From positions 62,001 through 126,000 of the forward strand of contig VIRH01000058.1 in assembly GCA_008107755.1 (NCBI GenBank): a DNA stretch of 64,000 bases, written 5' to 3'. Below are positions 45,703 through 53,920 of the stretch, piece by piece; the first letter of the stretch is position 1, and the number at the start of each line of letters is the position of its first letter. The notes under the pieces were generated by a model. That model ran no database searches. It was not told where the DNA came from and was given only the letters and a program-made list of their open reading frames with translations. The stretch is from Rhodobacterales bacterium. Lineage in GTDB: Bacteria; Pseudomonadota; Alphaproteobacteria; Rhizobiales; Stappiaceae. The position numbers were made by a program, and so were the translations under genes.

Positions 45703-47489
45703 GACACTGCCTCCTTTCGGAAGGCACCAGACAGTTGGCCAACGTCTATGCGCCTTCCCGGAAGCGCAAGCAGACGCGGGTCGTGCGTTGCAATGATCGC
45801 GGTCCGGTTCGCGGACAGCGACTTGAGACCTTCGATGACATCCCCTGCCGTTTCCTCGTCGAGACCCGCCGTCGGCTCATCTGCGAGGAAGAGGCCTGCC
45901 CCCTGTCGGAGCGCAGCCCTTGCCAGCGCCACCCGCCGAATTTCGCCGACTGACAGCCCGAAACCGTCTTCACCGATCTGCGTGGACAGTCCGTGGGGCA
46001 AGCGTCTGACCAGGTCCGCAGCTCCCGCAAGACGAAGCGCGACCCAGAGAGCGTCATCGCTGGTCTGATCCGGGTCCTGGACGGCCCGCAGTAGGTTCGC
46101 CTTGACTGACCCGTGGAAAAGCCTCGGCGCCTGCCCGAGCCACATTACGCCCTGCCTGAGCGTCTGCACGCAGGCACTGGCATCCATCTCTCCGATCACG
46201 ACCTTGCCCTCGCATGGCCGGTGAAAGCCCAGCAGGCAATCGAGCAAGGTTGTCTTTCCGCTGCCGCTCGGGCCTTCCAGAAATACGGTCTCCCCGGGCT
46301 CAATCGAAATGTCGAGTCCCTCGAACACCGCGCGTTCTCCAAGCGAAACAGTGACGTTCTGAAAGCAAACCGAGACAGGCCGTGCGAGCCAGAATTGATC
46401 GACGGCCCCGTCGCCAACCGGTACGGGCGCTTCCGATGCTCCGTTGTCGATCTTGCGCGAAAGCGCCGTCAATTTTTCCCTAGCGGCAAGGCCTGCAGCG
46501 CGGTCGTGATAAGCAGCCGCGTAGGCGCGCAAGGGAGCGAAAAACTCGGGCGCTAGAAGTAGAATGAAGAGGCCGGACGTGTAGCCGAGCGGCGCGCCCC
46601 AAGTGCCGATCTGAAGATCGCCGAGAAGGGAAAAACCGACATAAACAGCGCTGAACGCGATGCCGAGCGCAGAAAACAGTTCCAGGACAGTCGAGGACAG
46701 AAAGGCGATCTTCAGGACGCGCATCGTTCCCGTTCGAAACCGCTCACCCGCTTCGGCCACATCCGCCTTCGTCCGTCCGACCGCACCGAAAAGTGTCAGG
46801 GTTTCCAGTCCGCGCACCCGATCCAGCAACAGGCCGCTCAAGCGCGTCAGTTCCTCCTGCTGCCGCTCGCTGGCGGCCTTCGCCCGCATTCCGATGAGTG
46901 CCATGAACACCGGGATCAGCGGACCACAGATGATCAAAATGAGGCCGGCCATCCAGCTGTAGCAGAGGGTTGCGATCAGAATGCCGATCGGAACCAGTTT
47001 CAACCGCGCAAACTGCGGATGGAAGTTGCTGTAATAGGGGCCAAGCAGATCGACCTGTTCCGACACATGCGCCGCGAAGGCTCCCGAAGATGGAAAGGAT
47101 GCGACCGGCGAAGACTGCGTCGCAGCACCGAGCAGTTCCTTGCGCGTTCTTTGCCGGATCAGAATGGCCGTCCGACGGGCTTCATTCAGGCCGGAGAACT
47201 GTAGCCACGATCTGAGACAGGCGACGCCGGCGATCGCGACCGCGCACATCAGAACGAAACCAGACAAATCCGCGGCCTGGATCGCTTCACCGACATGGAG
47301 CTGATCCAGAATCGTTCCAAGCACGAACGCGACCAGACCTGCCTGAGCAATCCAGAGGAGATCGGAGAGCGCCAGCCGCACCCCGGCGTCTCGAAGCGAC
47401 TTTCGCTCTGCCGCTTGCGGCAGGCCGATCGCCTCGATCCCTTTCGTCTCCCCCTCCAGGGCGATTTCGGATCGCTCTTTTCTCTTCAT
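45699..47489 (-). CDS. cydD: ABC transporter CydD
   Basis: Partner of CydC, 596 residues. After a polar N-terminal stretch of about 45 residues come six membrane helices and the ATP-binding domain with Walker A GPSGSGKTT near residue 400. The signature is GLSVGEIRRVALARA, the LSVG form also present in E. coli CydD, and FLADEPTAGLDEETA follows. It is the first gene of cydD-cydC-cydA-cydB-cydX, ATGA-overlapped with cydC. The operon promoter must lie in the interval that also holds two tandem hairpins. Confidence 0.94.
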   Translation of the reverse strand: MKRKERSEIALEGETKGIEAIGLPQAAERKSLRDAGVRLALSDLLWIAQAGLVAFVLGTILDQLHVGEAIQAADLSGFVLMCAVAIAGVACLRSWLQFSGLNEARRTAILIRQRTRKELLGAATQSSPVASFPSSGAFAAHVSEQVDLLGPYYSNFHPQFARLKLVPIGILIATLCYSWMAGLILIICGPLIPVFMALIGMRAKAASERQQEELTRLSGLLLDRVRGLETLTLFGAVGRTKADVAEAGERFRTGTMRVLKIAFLSSTVLELFSALGIAFSAVYVGFSLLGDLQIGTWGAPLGYTSGLFILLLAPEFFAPLRAYAAAYHDRAAGLAAREKLTALSRKIDNGASEAPVPVGDGAVDQFWLARPVSVCFQNVTVSLGERAVFEGLDISIEPGETVFLEGPSGSGKTTLLDCLLGFHRPCEGKVVIGEMDASACVQTLRQGVMWLGQAPRLFHGSVKANLLRAVQDPDQTSDDALWVALRLAGAADLVRRLPHGLSTQIGEDGFGLSVGEIRRVALARAALRQGAGLFLADEPTAGLDEETAGDVIEGLKSLSANRTAIIATHDPRLLALPGRRIDVGQLSGAFRKEAVS

Positions 47490-47583
47490 GTCAGCGTGAT
47501 GTCACGGTGCCCCGTCGAATTCAAGATACGGAATGTCACATCCCCGCCTGTTTCCGCCAAGGGGGACGCAGATAAAGACCCCT

Positions 47584-47626
47584 ATGGTCGGCGACGACCA
47601 TCCGTCCTGACAGGAGGCTGTCAGGA
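47584..47626. repeat. Two tandem perfect inverted repeats between cydD and the 47669 gene
   Basis: The first has arms ATGGTCG/CGACCAT around GCGA, which is a GNRA-type loop on the plus strand. The second has arms TCCTGACAG/CTGTCAGGA around GAGG. Only three bases separate them. They stand 43 bases before the ATG at 47669 and 95 bases upstream of cydD, so they may be a structured leader of the former or operators for either. Confidence 0.6.
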
Positions 47627-47668
47627 GCTGTGTGAGATAGTTTCGTGGCTGAAACACCGGAGGTCGAG

Positions 47669-47998
47669 ATGAGCGAACCCTGTCTGGAAATCATTGTCTT
47701 CAAGGTCAAGGACACGATCGAAGCACGGCGTGCACGCATGGAAGCACACGCTGCGATGAAAACCTATGATGGTTTCATTTCCTGGAGTGGATACGAAGGC
47801 CTGGATGATGCGGACCTTTTTGCTGACCTCGTTCTCTGGCGTGATCCGGATTGCGCCAAAGCGGCGGCCAACCGTCTTCTGAAAGATCCAGCCTTCGCGG
47901 CCACGCTGGCGGAAATGAACGGTCTGCTGACATTGTCCCGCTTCACTCCTGCCCGTCTCGTCCCGGAAGAGATGGAACCACGAGCCCGGGCCGCCTGA
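47669..47998 (+). CDS. Unknown 109-residue protein, possibly ABM/dimeric alpha-beta barrel-like
   Basis: Not firmly recognised. From the ATG at 47669, which has a perfect GGAGGT five bases before it, the product starts MSEPCLEIIVFKVKD. It contains YDGFISWSGYEGLDDADLF, then a DLVLWRD strand, a layout resembling the antibiotic-biosynthesis-monooxygenase (ABM) dimeric alpha-beta barrel, in which small proteins of this length are common. There is no signal or membrane segment. It is divergent from cydD and is preceded by two tandem hairpins. The hairpin at 48002-48031 ends its transcript or that of convergent mmsA. Confidence 0.72.
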   Translation: MSEPCLEIIVFKVKDTIEARRARMEAHAAMKTYDGFISWSGYEGLDDADLFADLVLWRDPDCAKAAANRLLKDPAFAATLAEMNGLLTLSRFTPARLVPEEMEPRARAA

Positions 47999-48001
47999 AC
48001 G

Positions 48002-48031
48002 AAAAAAGGCGGCGCCGAAGCACCGCCTTTC
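48002..48031. terminator. Terminator shared by convergent mmsA and the 47669 gene
   Basis: On the minus strand an eleven-pair stem (AAAGGCGGTGC with GCGCCGCCTTT, one G-U pair) closes a TTCG tetraloop and runs into six T, well placed for mmsA, which stops at 48052. On the plus strand the same hairpin has a weaker T-run. Confidence 0.85.
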
Positions 48032-48051
48032 CGGATCGGTTACCTGTCCGC

Positions 48052-49551
48052 TTATTTCATTGTCGGGATGACGAACTCGGCGCCATCCTTGAGACCGGAC
48101 GGCCAGCGGGCGGTCACGGTCTTGGTGCGTGTGTAGAACTTGAACCCGTCCGGGCCGTGCTGATTCAGATCGCCGAAACCGGATTTCTTCCAGCCGCCGA
48201 ACGTGTGGTACGCAAGCGGCACCGGGATCGGCACGTTGATACCAACCATGCCGATGTTGATCCGGGACGCAAAGTCGCGGGCCGTGTCGCCGTCACGGGT
48301 GAAAATCGCGGTCCCGTTGCCGTATTCATGGCTGAGCGGAAGATCGAGCGCTTCTTCGTAGGTTTCGGCGCGCACAACAGAAAGAACCGGACCGAAGATC
48401 TCGGTCTTGTAGATCTCCATGTCCCTGGTCACGTTGTCGAACAGGCAGCCGCCCATGAAGTAGCCATTCTCATAGCCCTGCATGGAGAAGTTCCGGCCGT
48501 CGACGACGAGATTCGCGCCTTCCTTGACCCCCTGGTCGACCAGACCCCTCACCCTGCCAAGGGCTTCCTTGGTCACGAGCGGACCGAAGTCGACGTCGTC
48601 GCCTGCGGTATAGGGACCGATCTTCAGGGATTCGATCTTCGGTGCCAGCTTTTCGATCAGCGCATCGGCCGTGCTCTGCCCGACGGGAACTGCCACGGAA
48701 ACCGCCATGCAGCGCTCACCTGCGGCGCCGTAACCCGCGCCGATCAGTGCGTCTGCAGCTTGATCAAGATCGGCATCCGGCATGATGATCATGTGGTTCT
48801 TCGCCCCGCCGAAGCACTGGGCGCGCTTGCCGGCCGCTGTCGCACGGGAATAGACGTACTGGGCAATCGGAGTGGATCCAACGAAGCCGACGGCCTGGAT
48901 CGTCTCATGATCGAGGATCGCATCGACAGCGCTCTTGTCGCCGTTGACGACGTTCAGAACACCGGCAGGAAGCCCTGCTTCGATCATCAGTTCGGCAAGC
49001 ATGATCGGCACGGAGGGATCGCGCTCCGACGGTTTCAGAACGAAGGAGTTGCCGCAGGCGATTGCCGGGCAGAATTTCCACATCGGGATCATGGCCGGGA
49101 AGTTGAACGGCGTGATACCGGCAACGACACCGAGCGGCTGGCGCATGGAATACATATCGATGCCCGGGCCCGCCCCCTCGGTGAACTCGCCCTTCAACAG
49201 GTGCGGGGCACCGATGCAGAACTCGGCCACTTCCAGTCCGCGAATGACGTCGCCCTTGGCATCCGGCAAGGTCTTGCCATGTTCGCGCGACAGCGCCTCA
49301 GCCAGCTTGTCCATGTCCCGGTTGAGAAGATCGACGAATTTCATCATCACGCGTGCGCGGCGCTGCGGGTTGGTCGCAGCCCATGCCGGCTGGGCGTCAG
49401 CGGCATTTGCCACGGCGGCGTCGATTTCCTGCTGGCTGGCCAGCGCGACCTGAGCCTGTACTTCGCCCGTCGCGGGGTTGAAGACGTCCGAGTAGCGGCC
49501 GGATGTGCCTTCCACCTTCTTGCCGCCGATAAAATGACCGATCTTCTGCAT
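48052..49551 (-). CDS. mmsA: CoA-acylating methylmalonate-semialdehyde dehydrogenase MmsA/IolA
   Basis: Oxidises methylmalonate or malonate semialdehyde to propionyl-CoA or acetyl-CoA, in valine, thymine, beta-alanine and inositol breakdown. The 499-residue protein has HFIGGKKVEGTSGRYSDVFNPATGE at the start in adjoining parts, ITPFNFPAMIPMWKF near 146, and the catalytic Cys281 in AGERCMAVS. The usual ALDH glutamate is replaced by Asn in GGAKNH, as in true MMSDHs. The ATG at 49551 has GGGAG before it. A LysR gene is divergent and could control it. Confidence 0.95.
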   Translation of the reverse strand: MQKIGHFIGGKKVEGTSGRYSDVFNPATGEVQAQVALASQQEIDAAVANAADAQPAWAATNPQRRARVMMKFVDLLNRDMDKLAEALSREHGKTLPDAKGDVIRGLEVAEFCIGAPHLLKGEFTEGAGPGIDMYSMRQPLGVVAGITPFNFPAMIPMWKFCPAIACGNSFVLKPSERDPSVPIMLAELMIEAGLPAGVLNVVNGDKSAVDAILDHETIQAVGFVGSTPIAQYVYSRATAAGKRAQCFGGAKNHMIIMPDADLDQAADALIGAGYGAAGERCMAVSVAVPVGQSTADALIEKLAPKIESLKIGPYTAGDDVDFGPLVTKEALGRVRGLVDQGVKEGANLVVDGRNFSMQGYENGYFMGGCLFDNVTRDMEIYKTEIFGPVLSVVRAETYEEALDLPLSHEYGNGTAIFTRDGDTARDFASRINIGMVGINVPIPVPLAYHTFGGWKKSGFGDLNQHGPDGFKFYTRTKTVTARWPSGLKDGAEFVIPTMK

Positions 49552-49653
49552 TTCGCGTTTTCTCCCGTTCTGATCCGTCAGCCCATGCGCGGGCAACGCT
49601 TCTCTCCGGATCCGTGTTGCGTCGTTGTCGCTTTTATTTTTGCACTATACAAG

Positions 49654-49680
49654 CACCAGATTTCCGCATCTGTTGTGCAT
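49654..49680. promoter_or_regulatory. Imperfect palindrome between mmsA and its divergent LysR gene
   Basis: The site GCAC-CAGAT-TTCCGC-ATCTG-TT-GTGC has inner arms CAGAT/ATCTG and outer arms GCAC/GTGC. It lies about 105 bases from mmsA and 160 from the LysR ATG. Its position and AT-rich surroundings suit a LysR operator. Confidence 0.4.
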
Positions 49681-49839
49681 TTATTATAGCTATGCCACAA
49701 ATCCGGCGCGAGTGGCGCCTGGCATCTCCGCCTGATCGACGAAACCAAGCCAGCGCGAGCCTCGCACTCACAGAAGACGTCGTGGCCCGCCGGGTCAAGT
49801 CGGCATATTCGCGAAAAGAGGGAAGCAGGTACGGGCGCG

Positions 49840-50721
49840 ATGAACTGGGACGACATTCGCATCTTTCTCGCTATCGGTCGGACGGGGCAGATTCTTGCCG
49901 CCGCGAAGCGTCTCGGCCTCAACCATGCGACAGTCGCACGTCGTCTCACGGCCCTTGAAAAGAGCCTTGGCAGCCGCCTGTTCGACCGGTCGACATCGGG
50001 CTGCGTTCTCACGGAGGCCGGCAGCCGCTTCTTCGAACGGGCCGAGCGCATGGAAGCCGAAGCTGTGGCAGCGGAGGCCGACCTCGGCGATGACACGCCT
50101 GAAATCTCGGGAACCGTTCGGATCGGGGCGCCGGACGGTTTCGGGGTTGCCTATCTGGCTCCGCGCCTCGGAGCCCTGACCAGAAAACACCCCGGCCTCA
50201 CTGTTCAGCTTGTCCCGGTACCGCGATCGTTCTCCCTGTCCCGGCGAGAAGCGGACATTGCAGTGACAATCGATCGGCCGGAAACGGGCCGGCTGGTCGC
50301 GTCCAAGCTCGTGGATTATGCACTGGGGCTATACGCCTCGAAAACCTATCTGGAAGAGCGCGGCACGCCCCGGACGGCGGCAGAGCTGAGCGCACACGAC
50401 CTCATCGGCTACGTTGAAGATCTGCTCTACTCCCCGTCCCTCAACTACGGCACCGAAATCACGAAGGACTGGAGTGCACGGTTCGAGATCGCCTCGGCTC
50501 TGGGTCAGACCGAGGCCGTGAGAGCCGGTGCCGGAATTGGTCTGCTGCACGACTTCATCGCGCGCGACCATCCCGCGTTCCTCCCCGTTCTTCCGGAGCT
50601 CAAGTTGCGGCGATCCTACTGGATGGTCACCCACGAAAGTTCCCGCCCTCTTCGCCATGTGGCTGCCGTACAGGATTTCCTTCGCGATCAGGTCGCGCGC
50701 GACAAGCTGATCTTTGGCTAA
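49840..50721 (+). CDS. LysR-family transcriptional regulator
   Basis: Regulator of 293 residues. The N-terminal winged helix-turn-helix (MNWDDIRIFLAIGRTGQILA, then LNHATVARRLTALEKSLG) falls in residues 1-60, with the VARR form seen in a common subgroup of proteobacterial LysR proteins. The effector domain follows from about residue 90 (SGTVRIGAPDGFGVAYLAP). It is divergent from mmsA with 288 bases between, suggesting control of that gene by a metabolite of the pathway; this is inference. thiE is convergent directly after it. Confidence 0.92.
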   Translation: MNWDDIRIFLAIGRTGQILAAAKRLGLNHATVARRLTALEKSLGSRLFDRSTSGCVLTEAGSRFFERAERMEAEAVAAEADLGDDTPEISGTVRIGAPDGFGVAYLAPRLGALTRKHPGLTVQLVPVPRSFSLSRREADIAVTIDRPETGRLVASKLVDYALGLYASKTYLEERGTPRTAAELSAHDLIGYVEDLLYSPSLNYGTEITKDWSARFEIASALGQTEAVRAGAGIGLLHDFIARDHPAFLPVLPELKLRRSYWMVTHESSRPLRHVAAVQDFLRDQVARDKLIFG

Positions 50722-50726
50722 GAGAG

Positions 50727-51335
50727 TCATGAACGCCATGGAGCAGACGTCGCCAGCCAGTCTCGCGCCCTCTGCTCTGGTTTATCGTGGCGCAGGACGT
50801 CCCCGATGACGGCAATGGAATTGGCGCCGCTGCGATAAACGTCCGAACAGGTTTCAAGCGTAATGCCGCCGATGGCGACGAGCGGAATGTTTCCGGTTTG
50901 CCTTCGCCAGCCGGCAATCCTCTCCAGCCCCTGCGGCTGCCAGGAAAGTTCCTTTGATCCGGTCGGGAACACAGGCCCGAGCGCGATATATTCGGGATCG
51001 ACAGACAGGGCTCTCTCGAGTTCATCGCCGTCATGTGTCGATACCCCGAGGCGAAGCCCTGCGCACCGAATAGCCTTAAGGTCCGCCTCCGCAAGGTCTT
51101 CCTGACCGAGATGGACGAAATCACATCCTTCCGCGATCGCCTCTTCCCAGTAATCGTTGACGACAAGCTGACAGCCGAGCCGCGCGCAGACGTCCGAGGA
51201 TCTTGCGATCTCGGCCCTGATCTCCGGCCGCGGCCTGTCCTTGATGCGCAGTTGAACCAGCTTCACGCCGAGGGGAACGAGCCGCGCGACCCAGTCGGAA
51301 CTGTCGACGAGCGGATAAAACGGATCGAGTTTCAT
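50727..51335 (-). CDS. thiE: Thiamine-phosphate synthase ThiE
   Basis: Joins HMP-pyrophosphate and HET-phosphate to thiamine phosphate. The protein, 202 residues from the ATG at 51335, shows the TIM-barrel markers VQLRIKDRP near residue 30, VNDYWEEAIAEGCDFVHLGQEDL near 70, and ALGPVFPTGSKEL near 120, with VAIGGIT near 155. These fit ThiE or the TenI-like relatives; the pyrophosphate-contacting segments favour ThiE. Other thi genes are not nearby. The LysR gene ends five bases from its stop. Confidence 0.88.
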   Translation of the reverse strand: MKLDPFYPLVDSSDWVARLVPLGVKLVQLRIKDRPRPEIRAEIARSSDVCARLGCQLVVNDYWEEAIAEGCDFVHLGQEDLAEADLKAIRCAGLRLGVSTHDGDELERALSVDPEYIALGPVFPTGSKELSWQPQGLERIAGWRRQTGNIPLVAIGGITLETCSDVYRSGANSIAVIGDVLRHDKPEQRARDWLATSAPWRS

Positions 51336-51396
51336 GCGGCCGGGATACCTCTTTCGGACGTTCGGGAGAGTGTTTGGCGCTTTCGACCGGACGCCG

Positions 51397-51954
51397 TCAA
51401 GCGTGTGTCTGATCTTGTCGGGCCTTTCGCAATGCGACGTCCGGCAAGCCATCCAGAAAGTCGCGAACTTGCGAAAGGGTCGCGAAGCGGTGACAGGTCA
51501 CGTGGGTCGGCGGATCACGATAAAGCGCTTCCATCTTTTTCCGGGCGAGATTGCGGGTGCGCCAGATGAATTTGAGAAACCCGATCGTTTGCCTGTTGAG
51601 CCGCTCCGGGCATCCGTTCGGGAGATCCGGACGCGACCTGCCGTAATAGACCAGCGAGCGACGCAGGACCCGGAAGATGCGCAGATGAACGGGCACGTCC
51701 AGCCAGATGTAAGTGTCGGCCCGCGCAATCCGTTCGGCCCAGGTGCGGGAGTGCCCGCCTTCGAAAATCCATTCTTCCTGCATGTGAACGTCGCGGCACA
51801 GACGGTCCTTGTCCTGCGGCGATCTTTCCACCCATCCGGCCTGCCAATGGATCCGATCAATATGAATGACGGGCAATCCCGTGCGGGCGCCGAGTTTGCG
51901 CGCAAGGACGCTCTTGCCCGATCCCGGACCGCCAACAATCATCACTCGTTTCAT
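51397..51954 (-). CDS. P-loop kinase-like protein (DNA topology modulation/AAA family)
   Basis: Cytosolic nucleotide-binding protein of 185 residues of the adenylate-kinase-like group often annotated DNA topology modulation protein (FlaR-like). Walker A is GGPGSGKS at residues 8-15, then HIDRIHWQAGW, the typical aspartate/tryptophan segment of this subgroup, and WIFEGGHSRTWAERI near residue 65. The C-terminal half is basic. Substrate is unknown; the name is historical. It lies 61 bases upstream of thiE on the same strand and divergent from the pirin gene. Confidence 0.82.
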   Translation of the reverse strand: MKRVMIVGGPGSGKSVLARKLGARTGLPVIHIDRIHWQAGWVERSPQDKDRLCRDVHMQEEWIFEGGHSRTWAERIARADTYIWLDVPVHLRIFRVLRRSLVYYGRSRPDLPNGCPERLNRQTIGFLKFIWRTRNLARKKMEALYRDPPTHVTCHRFATLSQVRDFLDGLPDVALRKARQDQTHA

Positions 51955-52082
51955 GAAACACCTCGGTAAGCGAGGAACAGCTTATAGTCCGTTTTGCCGC
52001 CATGGAAACAGACTGTTCAATGGACAGAACCGGGCAGAAAATTATGATCCATACTGAATGCGACATTCCCGAGGAGACCCCG

Positions 52083-53009
52083 ATGAGCTGGCTGAACACT
52101 CCCGACCCGATCGCAGGGGATCCGTCAAGTTGCGATCCCATCCAGACGATCATCATGCCGCGCACTTCGGACATAGGCGGCTTTTCCGTCCGGCGCGCGC
52201 TGCCCTCGGCCAGACGCCGGATGGTCGGTCCTTTCATCTTTTTCGATCAGATGGGGCCGGCGGAACTGCTTGTCGGGGGCGGAATAGACGTTCGGCCGCA
52301 CCCGCATATCGGTCTCGCCACCCTGACGTATCTCTTCGAAGGCGAGCTCTACCACCGGGATAGTCTTGGCACCGAGATCGCCATCACGCCGGGCGCTCTC
52401 AACTGGATGAGCTCCGGTAAGGGCATCGTTCATTCGGAGCGTGAGAGGCCGGAGCGGCTGATGGCCAAGCGGCCGCTTTTCGGATTGCAGAGCTGGGTCG
52501 CCCTGCCCTCACATCTGGAAGAAGGCGACCCGAGCTTCCAGCACTTCGCCGCCGAGGATCAGCCGGAGTTCGCGGATAAGGGAGCGACGGTCAAACTCAT
52601 CGCCGGAGAGCTCTACGGACACAAGGCTCCTGTCACGACGGCCTCTGACATGTTCTACGCCGATATCCGGCTCGAGCCCGGCGCCCGGGTCCCGCTTGAT
52701 GCCGGATGGGAAGAGCGAGGCGTCTACACCATCGCAGGCGACATCACGATCGCCGGCGATGCTTTCGGTCCAGCGCAGCTACTCGTCTTCAAACCCGGCG
52801 AACACGTCATCATCGAGAACACCTCGCCCGAACCTGCGCGCTTCGTCGTGCTTGGCGGCGAGCCCATGGAGGGACGCCGCTATATCTGGTGGAATTTCGT
52901 GTCATCCTCGAAGGAGCGCATCGAGCAGGCAAAGGAGGACTGGCGCCAGGGACGCTTCGACACGGTACCTGGAGACGAAGAGGAATTCATTCCCCTGCCC
53001 GAGCGCTGA
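52083..53009 (+). CDS. Pirin-family cupin protein
   Basis: Bicupin of 308 residues from the ATG at 52083, preceded by GAGGAG. The metal-binding segment RPHPHIGLATLTYLFEGEL near residue 78 has the HPH and later His/Glu ligands conserved in pirins, with HRDSLG after it. The C-terminal cupin contains GVYTIAGD near 220, and IWWNFVSSSKERIEQAK near 275 is the usual family ending. Bacterial pirins include quercetin-degrading enzymes and metabolic regulators; the function here is unknown. A hairpin with a nine-pair stem follows 9 bases after the stop. Confidence 0.92.
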   Translation: MSWLNTPDPIAGDPSSCDPIQTIIMPRTSDIGGFSVRRALPSARRRMVGPFIFFDQMGPAELLVGGGIDVRPHPHIGLATLTYLFEGELYHRDSLGTEIAITPGALNWMSSGKGIVHSERERPERLMAKRPLFGLQSWVALPSHLEEGDPSFQHFAAEDQPEFADKGATVKLIAGELYGHKAPVTTASDMFYADIRLEPGARVPLDAGWEERGVYTIAGDITIAGDAFGPAQLLVFKPGEHVIIENTSPEPARFVVLGGEPMEGRRYIWWNFVSSSKERIEQAKEDWRQGRFDTVPGDEEEFIPLPER

Positions 53010-53017
53010 CAATCAAG

Positions 53018-53043
53018 GAGCTCCGACAGGCGGCTCGGAGTTC
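53018..53043 (+). terminator. Hairpin after the pirin gene, possible terminator without T-run
   Basis: Arms GAGCTCCGA and TCGGAGTTC form nine pairs, one of them G-U, around an eight-base loop. Only TTCTCG follows, so intrinsic termination would be weak. Confidence 0.35.
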
Positions 53044-53211
53044 TCGCGGCCTGCGACGTTAAGTTCTAGCGAGAGAGACTTGAAAACGAGGCAAGTCCAC
53101 TGTCATCTAGGAGACTTCCACAACCGTGAGTCCTCTCCCGGACAACCTGTCCGCGTTCTTCCCGGGATGCCTCCGGTTCTCATTGCCAATTGATGAAGCG
53201 CTTTGTCCCAC

Positions 53212-53919
53212 ATGTCCTCCTTTCCCTCAGATACCACTGAACTCCGGACTGAAATCCTTGATACCGCCCGAGCACTGACCCGCCTGAAGCTCACCATGGG
53301 AACGTCGGGCAATGTCAGCGCCCGAACGGAAACCGGCTTCCTGATAACGCCGTCGGCAACGCCCTACGAAGACCTGACGCCGGACATGATCGTCCCGATG
53401 GACCTTGAGGGCAATTATCGTGGTGAGATGCTCCCGTCCTCCGAATGGCGCATGCATCTCGATTTCTATCGCGCCAAACCGTCCTGTGGGGCCGTCGTCC
53501 ACTGCCACAGCCCGCGTGCCACGGCGCTGGCGTGTCATCGCAAGGGCATACCTGCCTTCCATTACATGGTGGCGCTGGCCGGCGGTGACCGGATAGACTG
53601 TTCGGAATACGCCCGTTTCGGGACAAGGGCACTGTCGGTCGCGATGATTGCTGGCCTCGGTGACCGCAATGCCTGTCTGCTCGCCAATCACGGCCAGATC
53701 GCAGGCGGACTGAACCTTCGAAAGGCTCTTGGCGTTGCCGAAGGCGTCGAAGATCTTGCGGACCAGTATCTATCCGCGCTCGTGCTCGGCGAGCCGGTGC
53801 TACTGACGGAAAAGGAGATGCTCGACACTCTCAAGAAATTCAAGAGCTACGGCAAGCAGACGAACGAACTTGAAATGGGACAGGAAGCAGCTTTCGAGCT
53901 GCCGACACGGGTGGACTGA
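53212..53919 (+). CDS. Class II aldolase/adducin family protein (L-fuculose-phosphate aldolase-like)
   Basis: Zinc aldolase of 235 residues related to FucA and RhaD. Zinc and phosphate sites are recognisable: MGTSGNVSAR near residue 27, SSEWRMHLDFYRAKP near 74, the zinc histidines in AVVHCHSPRATAL near 92, and LLANHGQIAGG near 155. It should split or build a sugar phosphate to dihydroxyacetone phosphate and an aldehyde. A ROK-family kinase gene begins two bases after its stop, so the pair may phosphorylate and then cleave the same sugar. The start is uncertain; ATG 53212 has no strong ribosome-binding site. Confidence 0.88.
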   Translation: MSSFPSDTTELRTEILDTARALTRLKLTMGTSGNVSARTETGFLITPSATPYEDLTPDMIVPMDLEGNYRGEMLPSSEWRMHLDFYRAKPSCGAVVHCHSPRATALACHRKGIPAFHYMVALAGGDRIDCSEYARFGTRALSVAMIAGLGDRNACLLANHGQIAGGLNLRKALGVAEGVEDLADQYLSALVLGEPVLLTEKEMLDTLKKFKSYGKQTNELEMGQEAAFELPTRVD

Positions 53920-53920
53920 C

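Noticed and set aside
47851..49689. Open frame of about 610 codons on the plus strand opposite mmsA
   Set aside because: It is antisense to a clear MMSDH gene. In GC-rich DNA the frame opposite a coding strand is often open, and its translation has no recognisable domain.
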